Below, in pieces: positions 36,801-42,447 of a DNA stretch of 64,000 nucleotides. Position 1 is the first letter of the stretch. Every line of letters starts with the position of its first letter. The stretch covers positions 14,066,871 through 14,130,870 of the forward strand of contig CM067072.1 of NCBI GenBank assembly GCA_033980235.1, given 5' to 3'. Source of the stretch: Diadema setosum. Lineage: Eukaryota > Echinodermata > Echinoidea > Diadematoida > Diadematidae. The notes under the pieces are model-generated. The model had not been told where the DNA came from, searched no databases, and saw only the letters and a program-made list of their open reading frames with translations. The position numbers and the translations under genes were made by a program.

Positions 36801-39138
36801 TTGAAGAGAGTCAACAGATAATAGACTTATGCAGGCAAAGAACAGAGGGATCTCTTTCAAGGGTATAAAGCGAGTTGCAACCACATTCTAGATGATGAGA
36901 AACAAGTTGGAATATGAAGTATATCATTAGCAACTGTTTACAAAGGTCTACGACACAACCTCAACTGAGAAGGAAGGAAAACAGAACTTTTTATTTCAAT
37001 GTGGGCACAGTGAAATGAGATGCAGAAGAACTATGAACGTGTGACTGGAATGAAAAAAAAAAAACCCACTATGTACTTAATATCCTTTAATCTTCTTAGA
37101 TCGTTAGAAGTGGCACTGAAACACACAGATAAAGTCATGGGCCTTGGACTGACTTCATTCACTTTAAGCCTCTCATTACAATATGCACATGGCAATGTCT
37201 TGAATATTAACCCCTTCGGGTCTGTCAGTAATATATCTGTACACAATGTGAATGAGGTATGAGGATGTTGGTTCTGAAGGGGTTAAATGTGAGGAACACA
37301 AGATGGCAATGCATCCTCCATATACAACTAACCACATGTCCTTTAACCCGTCGAGGACGGGCCGATTTTGCTTTCAGTAACACACATTTCCCATAGACAC
37401 ATGTCAGGAGTATACTCGTGACTAGCCTTCTATCAGTTTAAAGGGGCATATCACTTTACAACCCTGGCAAAAACATATCAGCGTGGTGACTGCCACCGTC
37501 CATCTACGCGGACTGATGGTTGTTCGTTGTCCATGCAGGGCCGTGGGGTCTGAATAGATAAGACTAAGGGCATTGTGCTTTGGGATGGGGGAAAATCAAT
37601 GCCAAGACGTAAGGTGGGGGGGGGGGGGGAGTGGGTGAGGATATGTAACGAAACTGAAACCATTCGAAACATCTAATGAGGAAGAGGCGAGGACAACGTG
37701 ATACTCAAGACTACAGATTCACATGTGACTGCTAGCTAGTCTCATCTTACATGGAGAAAGATGTTCGTTAAGAGATTCAGTAAACGATGCATCGTTTTAT
37801 GGGCGAATAGGAAAGAATGCATTCACTTTGACAACGAAATTCGCACTCTGGTCTGATTAAAGGGAAATTCCAAACCAGTTTGACGTCAATCTGGAAAGAA
37901 AGAGTACAATTTTACAAGCACACCTGTGATTGCAAATTATAGCGCGCTATTTCATTTCCTATTCACATCGACCCGAAGAGAATTATCCCCCCCCCCACCC
38001 CTTTTGAGCTAATACGATAGGTGAGCATGCACAAACAGCAGCGGTAGAGCGGGCGCTTCAAAAAATTACTCGCTATTTGTATGCAGGTTGCCTTCATAGA
38101 CTGGGTCACACACACTCGGCATGATGGGATGCATTGCGCTGATTTCTTGAGGCGAATTCACATTATCAAGTTGTGCGCTAATTCCCTAATCATTCTGCTA
38201 TTTCGGAAATTTCCAAAGTTTGGGAGGAGGAATTTTCTTGAGCTTGACTTTCAAAGTTCACATCAAATTGAGTGCGCTATTTCATTGTCGGCTTATGAAA
38301 AATTCAAGCTCGAGATTCTGAAAATGGCATGCTATTTCATAACATCGGGTTGACGTGAAAATACCCACAGAATTAGGGAAACTTGGCAGCATCGAGTGAC
38401 TCTTGTCTATCGTACAAAACCTGGGAGAGCAAATGTTGTGTGCTACTTAATAGGATAGATCATAATGCTGGAAAAAAATATATATAATCTCTGATATATC
38501 AAAGGACAAAACAAATCAACAACAATGACAAACCCCTAGATAGAGGTTAGCTTGATTGGACTGAAGATTCTGGGTTATTCAAAACATTCTCTACACCGCA
38601 GTTACCAAACAACATTCACCAAACTGCATCTCATAATACCACAGTGTGCATCGACTAGCTCTGTCACACATCTAGGTTAGAGACTGCATTTACACGTACA
38701 TCAGCAATGTGAATCTCAAAACAGGTAACATTATCCTACCAACGTATGTACCACGTGTGTGCGTGTGTGTTTTTTTCTTTATAACTTCCACTTTCGGTGC
38801 CAAAAAAGGGCTAAACACTTCTATTTCAGTGTACATGACTCTGACACTTCCGGAAAAAAGTAGAACAAGTTTATTCTGTGGCTGGATGCATGCGAGAACT
38901 ATATACTGTATCTAAAAAAAAATGTGAGCAATTTGTGTCTGTAATTCACTTACAGAGCTATGCAGTGATAAGAAAAAAACAAAAAGACAAATCATCTGGG
39001 TAAAGACAAGACACACAATCAACAAATGTCAATCAAGTGTCAAACTGTGACTTTGTGGGCTCACCTAAACACGGGTTCGGACAGCTTACGGATCTTCAGG
39101 ACGCGATAGCTGAACGTCGGGCTTCTCAGGTTCGCCAT
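6419..39138 (-). CDS. PDE4: PDE4-family cAMP phosphodiesterase, long form, 13 coding exons (whole coding span)
   Basis: The protein hydrolyses cAMP to 5'-AMP and would act as a cytosolic or scaffold-bound terminator of PKA signalling. Joined exons: 39138-39065, 30151-29972, 22194-22084, 20735-20564, 17054-16961, 14112-13874, 12627-12529, 12006-11842, 11143-11044, 9061-8907, 8123-8001, 7401-7219, 6868-6419. This gives 2145 nt or 714 residues, a usual long-PDE4 length. Order: unique N-terminus (1-25), UCR1 (about 26-100) with PKA site RRESF (Ser59), LR1, UCR2 (about 151-228), linker, catalytic domain (about 291-600), acidic tail. Catalytic landmarks are YHNQTH (His356, His360), HD at 396-397, HCAD (Asp514) and the purine-selective Gln565 followed by VGF. 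An ERK-type SPSP lies at 609-612. Oddities: HDVHH and ENHS replace the usual HDVDH and ENHH. PDE4 rather than another PDE is certain from UCR1 and UCR2. Confidence 0.96.
6869..7218 (-). other. PDE4 intron 12
   Basis: 350 bp with GTGGGT donor and CTACAG acceptor. No feature seen inside. Confidence 0.9.
7219..7401 (-). CDS. PDE4: PDE4 exon 12: metal-ligand Asp and EEFFRQGD
   Basis: 183 nt encode residues 505-565, [19 protein letters not shown] through [19 protein letters not shown] supplies the metal ligand Asp514. The last residue, Gln565, is the invariant purine-binding glutamine (Gln369 in PDE4D2). [20 protein letters not shown] is highly conserved. Phase 0 at both ends, acceptor cttcag|GTC, donor CAG|GTGGGT. 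Confidence 0.97.
7402..8000 (-). other. PDE4 intron 11, mostly ATC/GGA microsatellite
   Basis: 599 bp with GTGAGG donor and CTTCAG acceptor. About 370 bp (7622-7995) is an interrupted TCA/TCC trinucleotide repeat. Confidence 0.9.
7622..7995. repeat. Interrupted (TCA)n/(TCC)n microsatellite next to a splice donor
   Basis: Runs of CTCCTC and CATCATCAACATC repeats. On the sense (minus) strand the part nearest exon 11 reads GGAGGAGGA within 12 nt of the donor. Confidence 0.9.
8001..8123 (-). CDS. PDE4: PDE4 exon 11: ATDMSKH helix
   Basis: 123 nt encode residues 464-504, [17 protein letters not shown] through [11 protein letters not shown], nearly identical to vertebrate PDE4. The [14 protein letters not shown] stretch corresponds to the kinase-interaction motif that docks ERK in mammalian PDE4s. 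Phase 0 at both ends, acceptor caacag|GTT, donor CAG|GTGAGG. The donor runs at once into a GGA-rich microsatellite. Confidence 0.97.
8124..8906 (-). other. PDE4 intron 10
   Basis: 783 bp, GTAAGA donor and CAACAG acceptor. AT-rich, nothing recognised inside. Confidence 0.85.
8907..9061 (-). CDS. PDE4: PDE4 exon 10: catalytic ENH helix (unusual ENHS)
   Basis: 155 nt encode residues 413-463, [19 protein letters not shown] through [14 protein letters not shown]. It matches the PDE4 stretch [21 protein letters not shown]. The second His of ENHH, close to invariant in PDEs as I recall (His233 in PDE4D2), is Ser429 here (codon TCC). The acceptor is cacag|GG and the donor ATG|GTAAGA. Confidence 0.96.
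10419..10441. repeat. Poly-C/poly-G homopolymer, 23 bp
   Basis: Uninterrupted C run on the plus strand (G run in the PDE4 pre-mRNA), a candidate for unusual DNA or RNA structure and for assembly error. Confidence 0.95.
10560..11005. mobile_element. Degraded fold-back element with GGGCAAGT boxes
   Basis: GGCAAGT or its complement ACTTGCC appears at least seven times, in both orientations, in two clusters (about 10600-10680 and 10925-11005) separated by some 240 bp. The right cluster includes CTTGCCTGACCGGGCAAG, a near palindrome. This is the pattern of a short inverted-repeat DNA transposon, but I could not fix its ends. Confidence 0.4.
11044..11143 (-). CDS. PDE4: PDE4 exon 9: PDEase signature HDxxHx4N (unusual HDVHH)
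   Basis: 100 nt encode residues 379-411, [19 protein letters not shown] then [14 protein letters not shown]. The PDE signature HDxxHxxxxN is complete: His396 and Asp397 (metal ligands), His400 and Asn405. The fourth position is His399 (codon CAC), where PDE4 and most PDEs have Asp (GAC), so one base change would explain it. The donor is CAG|GTCAGT, phase 1. Confidence 0.96.
11144..11841 (-). other. PDE4 intron 8
   Basis: 698 bp, GTCAGT donor and TTGCAG acceptor. Nothing recognised inside. Confidence 0.85.
11842..12006 (-). CDS. PDE4: PDE4 exon 8: catalytic histidine exon (YHNxxHAADV)
   Basis: 165 nt encode residues 324-378, [13 protein letters not shown] through LLSAPALE. It carries TLEDHYH and [15 protein letters not shown]. 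His356 corresponds to the general-acid His of PDE4 (His160 in PDE4D2 numbering) and His360 to a metal ligand (His164). Both are kept. Phase 0 at both ends; acceptor tgtag|GAC, donor GAG|GTCAGT. The length equals the vertebrate exon as recalled. Confidence 0.97.
12007..12528 (-). other. PDE4 intron 7, with a GGGGTGATGATGG repeat
   Basis: 522 bp, GTGAGT donor and TTGTAG acceptor. A G-rich GGTGATGATGGT repeat occupies about 12085-12200, which makes a C/T-rich tract upstream of the acceptor on the sense strand. Confidence 0.85.
12529..12627 (-). CDS. PDE4: PDE4 exon 7: first catalytic-domain exon
   Basis: 99 nt encode residues 291-323, [33 protein letters not shown] without the quoted break: it opens ELRLLDTW, has HRPLTAVIY in the middle and ends YRLFE. 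It aligns with the start of the PDEase domain in PDE4 (W..HVFRI.EL...RPLT). Phase 0 at both ends. The acceptor caacag|GAG follows a long T run on the sense strand (a plus-strand A run at about 12637-12655), and the donor is GAG|GTGAGT. Confidence 0.94.
12628..13873 (-). other. PDE4 intron 6
   Basis: 1246 bp, GTGAGG donor and CAACAG acceptor. The first 15 bp after the exon lead directly into a MITE fragment (13490-13858). The rest is AT-rich and unrecognised. Confidence 0.85.
13490..13858. mobile_element. Truncated TTAA-type MITE (family 2), 13 bp from the exon 6 donor
   Basis: The right half of the family seen complete at 39850-40416: the shared blocks are AAAGAGCACTTGACT, CCGATTTTCCTCAAACTTTCA and TGTGTTCTACTAAT, with a terminal CCCTTTAA at 13851-13858. 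The left end is missing or too diverged. Non-coding. Confidence 0.7.
13874..14112 (-). CDS. PDE4: PDE4 exon 6: end of UCR2 and linker to the catalytic domain
   Basis: 239 nt encode residues 212-290, starting [10 protein letters not shown] and ending REDDLEK. The ends match PDE4 (DKQNEVEIP and the acidic stretch before the catalytic domain). The middle (about [18 protein letters not shown]) is longer and more basic than in vertebrate PDE4, so the linker is extended by roughly 20 residues. The donor is AAG|GTGAGG. The TTAA end of a MITE (13855-13858) lies only 15 bp past the exon edge. Confidence 0.95.
14517..14605. mobile_element. Mini fold-back element, TTAACCC family, copy 1 (about 90 bp)
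   Basis: Begins TTAACCCATTGAAGACGG and ends CAACGGGTTCA, with an internal ACACATTTCCCACAGA block and GAGTGTACTCGGGACT. Three relatives lie at 37343, 41307 and 42355. The right TTAA is mutated. Confidence 0.65.
16510..16876. mobile_element. Truncated TTAA-type MITE (family 2)
   Basis: Shares the AGGGCAGGGGAAATAATACT and TCACTGATGTGTTCTACC blocks with the copies at 13490 and 39850, and ends CCCCTTAA at 16869-16876, 85 bp from exon 5. The left end is not identifiable. Confidence 0.6.
16961..17054 (-). CDS. PDE4: PDE4 exon 5: UCR2 core
   Basis: 94 nt encode residues 180-210, [14 protein letters not shown] through YLYTTFI. This matches the UCR2 helix [21 protein letters not shown] that folds over the active site and mediates autoinhibition in long PDE4s. 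The acceptor is tcacag|TTC and the donor ATCG|GTGAGT. The 94-nt length equals the vertebrate exon as I remember it. A truncated MITE ends 85 bp beyond the donor, at 16876. Confidence 0.96.
17340..17620. repeat. Degenerate (ATC)n microsatellite with CATGACAAC interruptions
   Basis: Repeated CATCATCATC and GCCATGACAAC blocks in alternating order, about 280 bp upstream of the exon 5 acceptor. Confidence 0.75.
20318..20530. repeat. (CAT)n microsatellite next to the exon 4 donor
   Basis: About 30 bp of pure CAT repeat at 20321-20349, then interrupted copies up to 20530, about 35 bp from the exon 4 edge. Confidence 0.9.
20564..20735 (-). CDS. PDE4: PDE4 exon 4: LR1 linker and N-terminal UCR2
   Basis: 172 nt encode residues 123-179. 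The first part is a Ser/Thr-rich linker ([15 protein letters not shown]). It is followed by the UCR2 core [20 protein letters not shown] and ends SDMATSK. I placed the acceptor at ttcgcag|C because it alone keeps the APS-x-R-x-SP junction seen in PDE4 relatives. A second AG nine codons... more exactly 21 nt further in (cccag|G) has the same phase and would drop seven residues. The donor is AAG|GTACGG, followed by GATG microsatellite sequence. Confidence 0.92.
20736..22083 (-). other. PDE4 intron 3
   Basis: 1348 bp, GTACGT donor and TTCGCAG acceptor. AT-rich. A short (TCTG)n/(TC)n tract lies just past the donor at about 21958-22062. Nothing else recognised. Confidence 0.85.
22084..22194 (-). 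CDS. PDE4: PDE4 exon 3: second part of UCR1 and start of LR1
   Basis: 111 nt encode residues 86-121, [13 protein letters not shown] through GLPQSAP, matching the UCR1 stretch DLIVTPFAQVLASLR. The acceptor is ccgcag|A and the donor AG|GTACGT. A possible branch site TTAAC lies about 30 nt upstream of the acceptor (plus 22224-22228). Just beyond it begins the 2-kb purine-rich array, which is polypyrimidine on the transcribed sense. As I recall, vertebrate PDE4 genes encode this part in two small exons of 37 and 74 bp, which also sum to 111. Confidence 0.95.
22230..24345. repeat. Purine-rich minisatellite array, unit about 116 bp, about 14 copies
   Basis: Successive units start at TTGAAGAGATATAT positions 23163, 23279, 23395, 23511, 23625, 23741, 23857 and 23973 (spacing 116, once 114). 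An older half (about 22400-23060) has related units of 115-120 bp marked by AGAAGAGATACAGATGG at 22461, 22576, 22696, 22813 and 22931. The flanks (22230-22400 and 24010-24345) are irregular GA repeats. The sense strand of PDE4 is therefore a long CT tract just upstream of the exon 3 acceptor. Long open frames on the minus strand here are only low-complexity Leu/Ser/Tyr repeats. Confidence 0.95.
25918..26468. mobile_element. TTAA-flanked MITE, family 3
   Basis: TTAA at 25918-25921 and 26465-26468. The inverted ends match AGGAAAGTTCCATCCTGGTA against AGGAAATTCCATCCTATTAT, with one base of length difference. 551 bp, AT-rich, non-coding. Confidence 0.7.
28784..29316. mobile_element. TTAA-type MITE, family 2, full-length copy (left TTAA mutated)
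   Basis: The left end reads TTAGAGGACAAGTTC and the right end GCGAACTTGCCCTTTAA. The internal blocks AATGCAGCAATATTAGAAGA and GGATGAGGAGACTACTAC are shared with the copy at 39850-40416. The element is imperfectly self-complementary and non-coding. Confidence 0.8.
29584..29629. repeat. (CAA)n microsatellite
   Basis: About 14 CAA units with two interruptions. Confidence 0.95.
29972..30151 (-). CDS. PDE4: PDE4 exon 2: UCR1 with PKA phosphorylation site
   Basis: 180 nt encode residues 26-84, starting FDVENG and ending SRNSSITSE with split Ser codons at both ends. It contains the UCR1 hallmark [20 protein letters not shown]. In vertebrate long PDE4s, PKA phosphorylates the Ser of RRESF and activates the enzyme, and the site (Ser59 here) is intact. 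The acceptor is tatag|C and the donor TC|GTAAGT. A TTAA-flanked MITE begins about 90 bp upstream of the acceptor. Confidence 0.96.
30241..30632. mobile_element. TTAA-flanked fold-back MITE, family 1 copy B
   Basis: TTAA at 30241-30244 and 30629-30632. The ends are AGGGTGTGTACAGTTCTGG against AGGGACTGTACAGTACTGG. The internal palindrome includes TTGATGAAAATCGG paired with its complement near 30495. Same family as 4542-4948. Confidence 0.8.
31093..31114. repeat. (CA)n microsatellite
   Basis: Eleven CA units. Confidence 0.95.
31300..31446 (+). mobile_element. LINE (CR1/L2-like) 3' end with (TGAATC)n tail
   Basis: A CCATATGGACAATAAATGAA-type end followed by five TGAATC units (31411-31443) and an A run. 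Hexamer tails after AATAAA are typical of CR1/L2-clade LINE 3' ends. No reverse transcriptase frame remains. Confidence 0.55.
32150..32460. promoter_or_regulatory. Unique GC-richer block with YY1-like site; possible regulatory element
   Basis: The sequence GCGGCCATTTTGGA at about 32170-32183 fits the YY1 consensus (AANATGGCGGC on the other strand, with one change). The block is non-repetitive and richer in CpG than its surroundings. It could be an alternative PDE4 promoter or enhancer. The open frames on the plus strand look like chance. Confidence 0.25.
32659..32742. mobile_element. Mini TTAA element, AACCCCTT family (84 bp)
   Basis: Bounded by TTAACCCTTTGTGGG and AAGGGGTTAA. Its right half (CACTGTCAGAGTCCCTGGCA) recurs in a damaged copy at about 40440-40502. 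Confidence 0.6.
35109..35491. mobile_element. TTAA-bounded element, 383 bp
   Basis: Starts TTAACCCATTAGTCACTGAA and ends CAGTTGCTAAAGGGTTAA, so the terminal inversions are short (TTAACCC..GGGTTAA with a few more pairings). AT-rich interior, non-coding. Confidence 0.5.
35866..36255. repeat. (GGA)n/(GAA)n purine-rich low-complexity tract
   Basis: About 390 bp almost free of pyrimidines on the plus strand. The long frames on both strands here (Glu/Lys/Arg or Ser/Leu/Pro repeats) are low complexity. Confidence 0.95.
37207..37286. mobile_element. Mini TTAA element (80 bp)
   Basis: Bounded by TTAACCCCTTCGGG and CTGAAGGGGTTAA. The ends pair for about 12 bp. The interior is unlike the copy at 32659. 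Confidence 0.5.
37343..37440. mobile_element. Mini fold-back element, TTAACCC family, copy 2
   Basis: Starts TTAACCCGTCGAGGACGGGC and contains ACACATTTCCCATAGACACA and GAGTATACTCGTGACT. The right end is degraded. Confidence 0.6.
39065..39138 (-). CDS. PDE4: PDE4 exon 1: start codon and isoform-specific N-terminus
   Basis: The exon encodes 24 residues starting MANLRSPTF and ending LSEPVF, plus two bases of a split Ser codon completed by the UCR1 exon. The donor AG|GTGAGC is good and its phase fits the acceptor at 30151. The ATG is chosen because reading upstream in frame meets TGA (plus 39232-39234) after 31 codons with no other ATG. The peptide is short, basic and Ser-rich (KIRKLSEP). I do not recognise it from vertebrate PDE4 isoforms, whose N-termini are also isoform-specific and usually act in targeting. 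Other first exons may lie upstream. Confidence 0.85.
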
Positions 39139-39600
39139 ACTTGTCACGAGCAAACGGAAGGGAGAGTTCAACGCAGCGACTAAAGTCCTTATCCTCCCGC
39201 TGAAGTGAAAGTGAATGTGCTGCTGCACCGGTCACGACACTCGCGTGACTCTCATCCGATCAACAGCAACAATTTCCCACAATGATTCAAGCGCTTCCTG
39301 CTTGAGTATGCAAAGATATATATATATTTTTTGACGGTATGTCCCTCTTTGCGGCAACGAAGAGGAAGAAATAAAACGTCAGGAGAGAGAGAGCTGCCAC
39401 CAACGTCCTTTGTCGCTACTTCCTCGAGGGCCGTCGCCGCACTGGAGATTCGAGGAAAGAAAACACCATTAATGAGGCTTGCGCTGTGACCTACAAAAGA
39501 AGTCTCGCAGTCTTCCATCCACGCATCTCTTGAGAACACCAAACAAAGCCAGTATCATCTCCCTCCGTTCAACTTGTAGTCGACCAATTATACTTCCTTA
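39139..39600 (-). promoter_or_regulatory. Putative 5' UTR and promoter of the exon-1 isoform
   Basis: No intron acceptor is needed to explain the sequence just upstream of the ATG, and an in-frame stop lies at 39232-39234, so this is probably 5' UTR running into a promoter. An AT-repeat resembling a TATA box is at 39316-39327, about 180 bp upstream of the ATG, and a half CRE (CGTCA on the plus strand) is near 39377. PDE4 promoters are often cAMP-responsive, but one half-site is weak evidence. The transcription start is not determinable from sequence. Confidence 0.35.
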
Positions 39601-39849
39601 CCACTGTCATTATGAAACAAGTTTTCCCGTCACCAAACTGGGGTAAAACACAGTCGGGATTCCTTACTAATGTGTAAAATGACCAAAATAGGACCCAAGC
39701 TTCTTGCAGACTGCTATAGTTTACAAACCAAATTGAAACAAATCACAGAGCCAGTTCAGCTACACACACAGACGGTTCAATTTGCTGCATGCAGGTACTA
39801 TAGTGCTGACCTCTTAAATGACGAATACCTTCCACATCCTACATTTTTA

Positions 39850-40416
39850 TTAAAGGACAAGTTCACCTTCATTAACATAAGAATTAAGAGAATGCAGCAA
39901 TATTAGTAGAACACATCAGTGAAAGTTTGAGGATAAATGGACAATCGATGCAAAAGTTATGAACTTTTTAAACTTTTGTGTTGGAACCGCTGGATGAGGA
40001 GACTACTAAGGCTCGTGATGTCATATGAGTACAACAGTATAAAGAAAACGTAAGGAAAATTCAACAAATTTTCACTTTTTTCGCATAATAAAAGAGCACT
40101 TGACTTGCCTCTTTCTTAAGGCAATGGGAATAATATTACCCATAACATATGTCTTTAACGAGTCAAGGGAATGTGTACTATTTTCAAAAGATGAAATTTT
40201 GTGAAATTCTCTTTATATTTTCCTTATATTGTTGTACGCATGTGACATCATACTCTGCAGTAGTCTTCTCATCCAGCGGTGACTGCACAAAAACTTCAAA
40301 AAGTCATAACTTTTGAACGGATTGTCCGATTTTCCTCAAACTTTCAATGATATGTTCTACTAATACTGCTACATTCTCTCAATCCTTATGTTTATGAAGA
40401 AGAACTTGTCCTTTAA
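39850..40416. mobile_element. TTAA-flanked MITE, family 2, intact copy (567 bp)
   Basis: TTAA at 39850-39853 and 40413-40416, with inverted ends AAAGGACAAGTTC and GAACTTGTCCTTT. Self-complementary blocks near the centre (CTTTCTTAAGGCAATGGGAA side against the right arm) indicate a fold-back structure. No open frame of note. It is the best reference for the truncated copies at 13490 and 16510 and the full copy at 28784. Confidence 0.85.
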
Positions 40417-41306
40417 TGTGTGTGCTTGAAGTGTTGATTGGCACAGACAACCCCACAGCACCGTTCACATTGTCCAGAGTCTCTGGCACAGAAAGGGCTA
40501 AGAAAAAAGAGCCACAGGAACAACATTTTTTTTTTACACAATCACCTGAATAAAGACTATACTCTCATATATCCACCACACACAGAAGACTGAATGGGAA
40601 TTTCCTTCTTGTATCCGAGTTCTAACCTGCATTAACTAATTGTGATCTCAAGCAGGCGATACATCCAACATTCTTTCCAGCTGACATAACTCATACAGCA
40701 AAACACTAAAGAAGTTGCTGAAGAACTCAAATTGGTCATTAGTCACGTGTGGAATGCATAGCTCCTCGTTGATTTCTCCACGTCACCCCACTCCGAGGTG
40801 GATGATCTCGCATCCCTACTCTGAGAATCCGTTGCGGGAAGTCATATTTCTCCCGAGTCTTCCGCGCCGAGATATCCGAGCAGGAGGCGCTCGCGATATA
40901 TTCGCCACGAAACGTGATCTACATAAGATCGCGACCGAACTGCACGTTACACGGAAGAAACAACATACACACGACACCTCCTTATCCCTGGAAAGGGGAG
41001 CTGCTCTCTACCCCCCCCCCCCTTCTCTTTCTCGATCCAGTCTAGGCGAGTTAACTGGACACGGTGTGCCGCCTCTGCCAATGCCCCTGGCTCTGGGCAG
41101 AAAGAATCTCTGACTGAGGGGAGAGAATGGTGGGGGCGACTCTATTAAAGCAGAATAATCGGATTTACTGTACTTCACATCTTGGTCTGTTCTTTGCCTG
41201 CTTAACGCTTGAGCTTCCACATTTTGATCTCATTTAGCATTCACGAGGACCCTCAAAATTTGATCACCGACAACTGAAAGATAAGTATTGATGCTTTCTC
41301 CATACC

Positions 41307-41399
41307 TTAACCCATTGAGAATGGTTTGATTTTACTACAACATGCATTTCCCATAGACACTTGCCCGAGTATACTCAGGACTCGTCCTCAATGGGCTAA
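41307..41399. mobile_element. Mini fold-back element, TTAACCC family, copy 3
   Basis: Starts TTAACCCATTGAGAATGG and ends GTCCTCAATGGGCTAA (right TTAA mutated). Contains CATGCATTTCCCATAGACAC and GAGTATACTCAGGACT. Confidence 0.75.
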
Positions 41400-42354
41400 G
41401 ATGAAATATCCTCAACTTACAACTTTAATCATAAAAAACCTAAACACACGAGTGTAAAGCATCAATTTCATCCTATGGACTTTCATATTTCTAACAATAT
41501 GTTAGATAATTGCATACCCCTGCCAAAAACACTGCTTGGGAAGAGCCTTCAATACAGTGAAGCACTTTACAGACATCTAGCATATCACTTGCCCTACACC
41601 TGATTAACTCTATTGTACCTCAAGGCAGGAGTGTCATGTGCAAACTGATTATATTTTCACATAGTGATACTAAGAGGATTAAGGAAAGATCTTTGTCTCA
41701 GTAATAGCTTACTCTTAATATGAATATGAGAGCAAACTTGAATTTATGCAATTTTCACTAGTACCATGTCATCCCAATGCAAGCTTCAATGTGCAGTACC
41801 GCAGTTAAACAATAACTTGTTGAAACCTGCTAAGGCGCCTTGTTGAGATGTGATGCAAAGGCAGAAGGCAGACTTGTGTATACCTTGCCTAGAGACCTTG
41901 ATAAGGACAAGAAGTTACAAGAAGTTACCTTCTTGCCTTCTCATCCTGAACAAGGCACCTTGTCACATTTCTAATGACCTCCAAATATCCTCACCTTGTT
42001 GTGCAAAACAAGGCACCACTGCATTAGTTTGAAGCCAATCACTTTCCTCTTATTACCCTCACAAAGATCAACTTGAATTTTAACAAGTCATAATCTCTAA
42101 TTCTTGTCCTAAACAAAGGGCACAAGTAAGTTTAAAGCAGTTGCCTATTCACCACCATGGAAACAAGATGCCTCATTGAGTTCTTTTTTCCCCAAAGTTA
42201 ACTTTCACCACTTAATGCGTGGTGATTTGGTATTTCTCAAAAGAAAGCCACTTGTTGAAAGCCACTTTACATGCTCACATTTTACATGCTCACACTCCTG
42301 GCAAATCAAAGTTGCAAAGTCCTACTCCACCAGAGAGAGGGAGCTGAGCCTCCT

Positions 42355-42447
42355 TTAACCCGTTGAGGACAAGTCCCGAGTACACTCGGGCAAGCATCTA
42401 TGGGAAACGCATGTTGCAGCAAAGTCAAACCTTCCTCAATGGGTTAA
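42355..42447. mobile_element. Mini fold-back element, TTAACCC family, copy 4 (intact, inverted)
   Basis: 93 bp with both TTAA ends intact: TTAACCCGTTGAGGA at the left and TCCTCAATGGGTTAA at the right, a 15-bp terminal inverted repeat with one mismatch. The interior is in reverse orientation relative to the other three copies (CCGAGTACACTCGGGCAAGC then TATGGGAAACGCATG). Confidence 0.85.

Larger units (their letters stand above)
30152..39064 (-). other. PDE4 intron 1
   Basis: 8913 bp, GTGAGC donor and ACTATAG acceptor. It contains TTAA elements (30241-30632, 32659-32742, 35109-35491, 37207-37286, 37343-37440), a LINE tail (31300-31445), a purine-rich GGA tract (35866-36255), a G run (about 37616-37629) and a unique GC-richer block with a YY1-like site (32150-32460). 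No further PDE4 exon was recognised, but alternative first exons could be hidden here. Confidence 0.8.
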
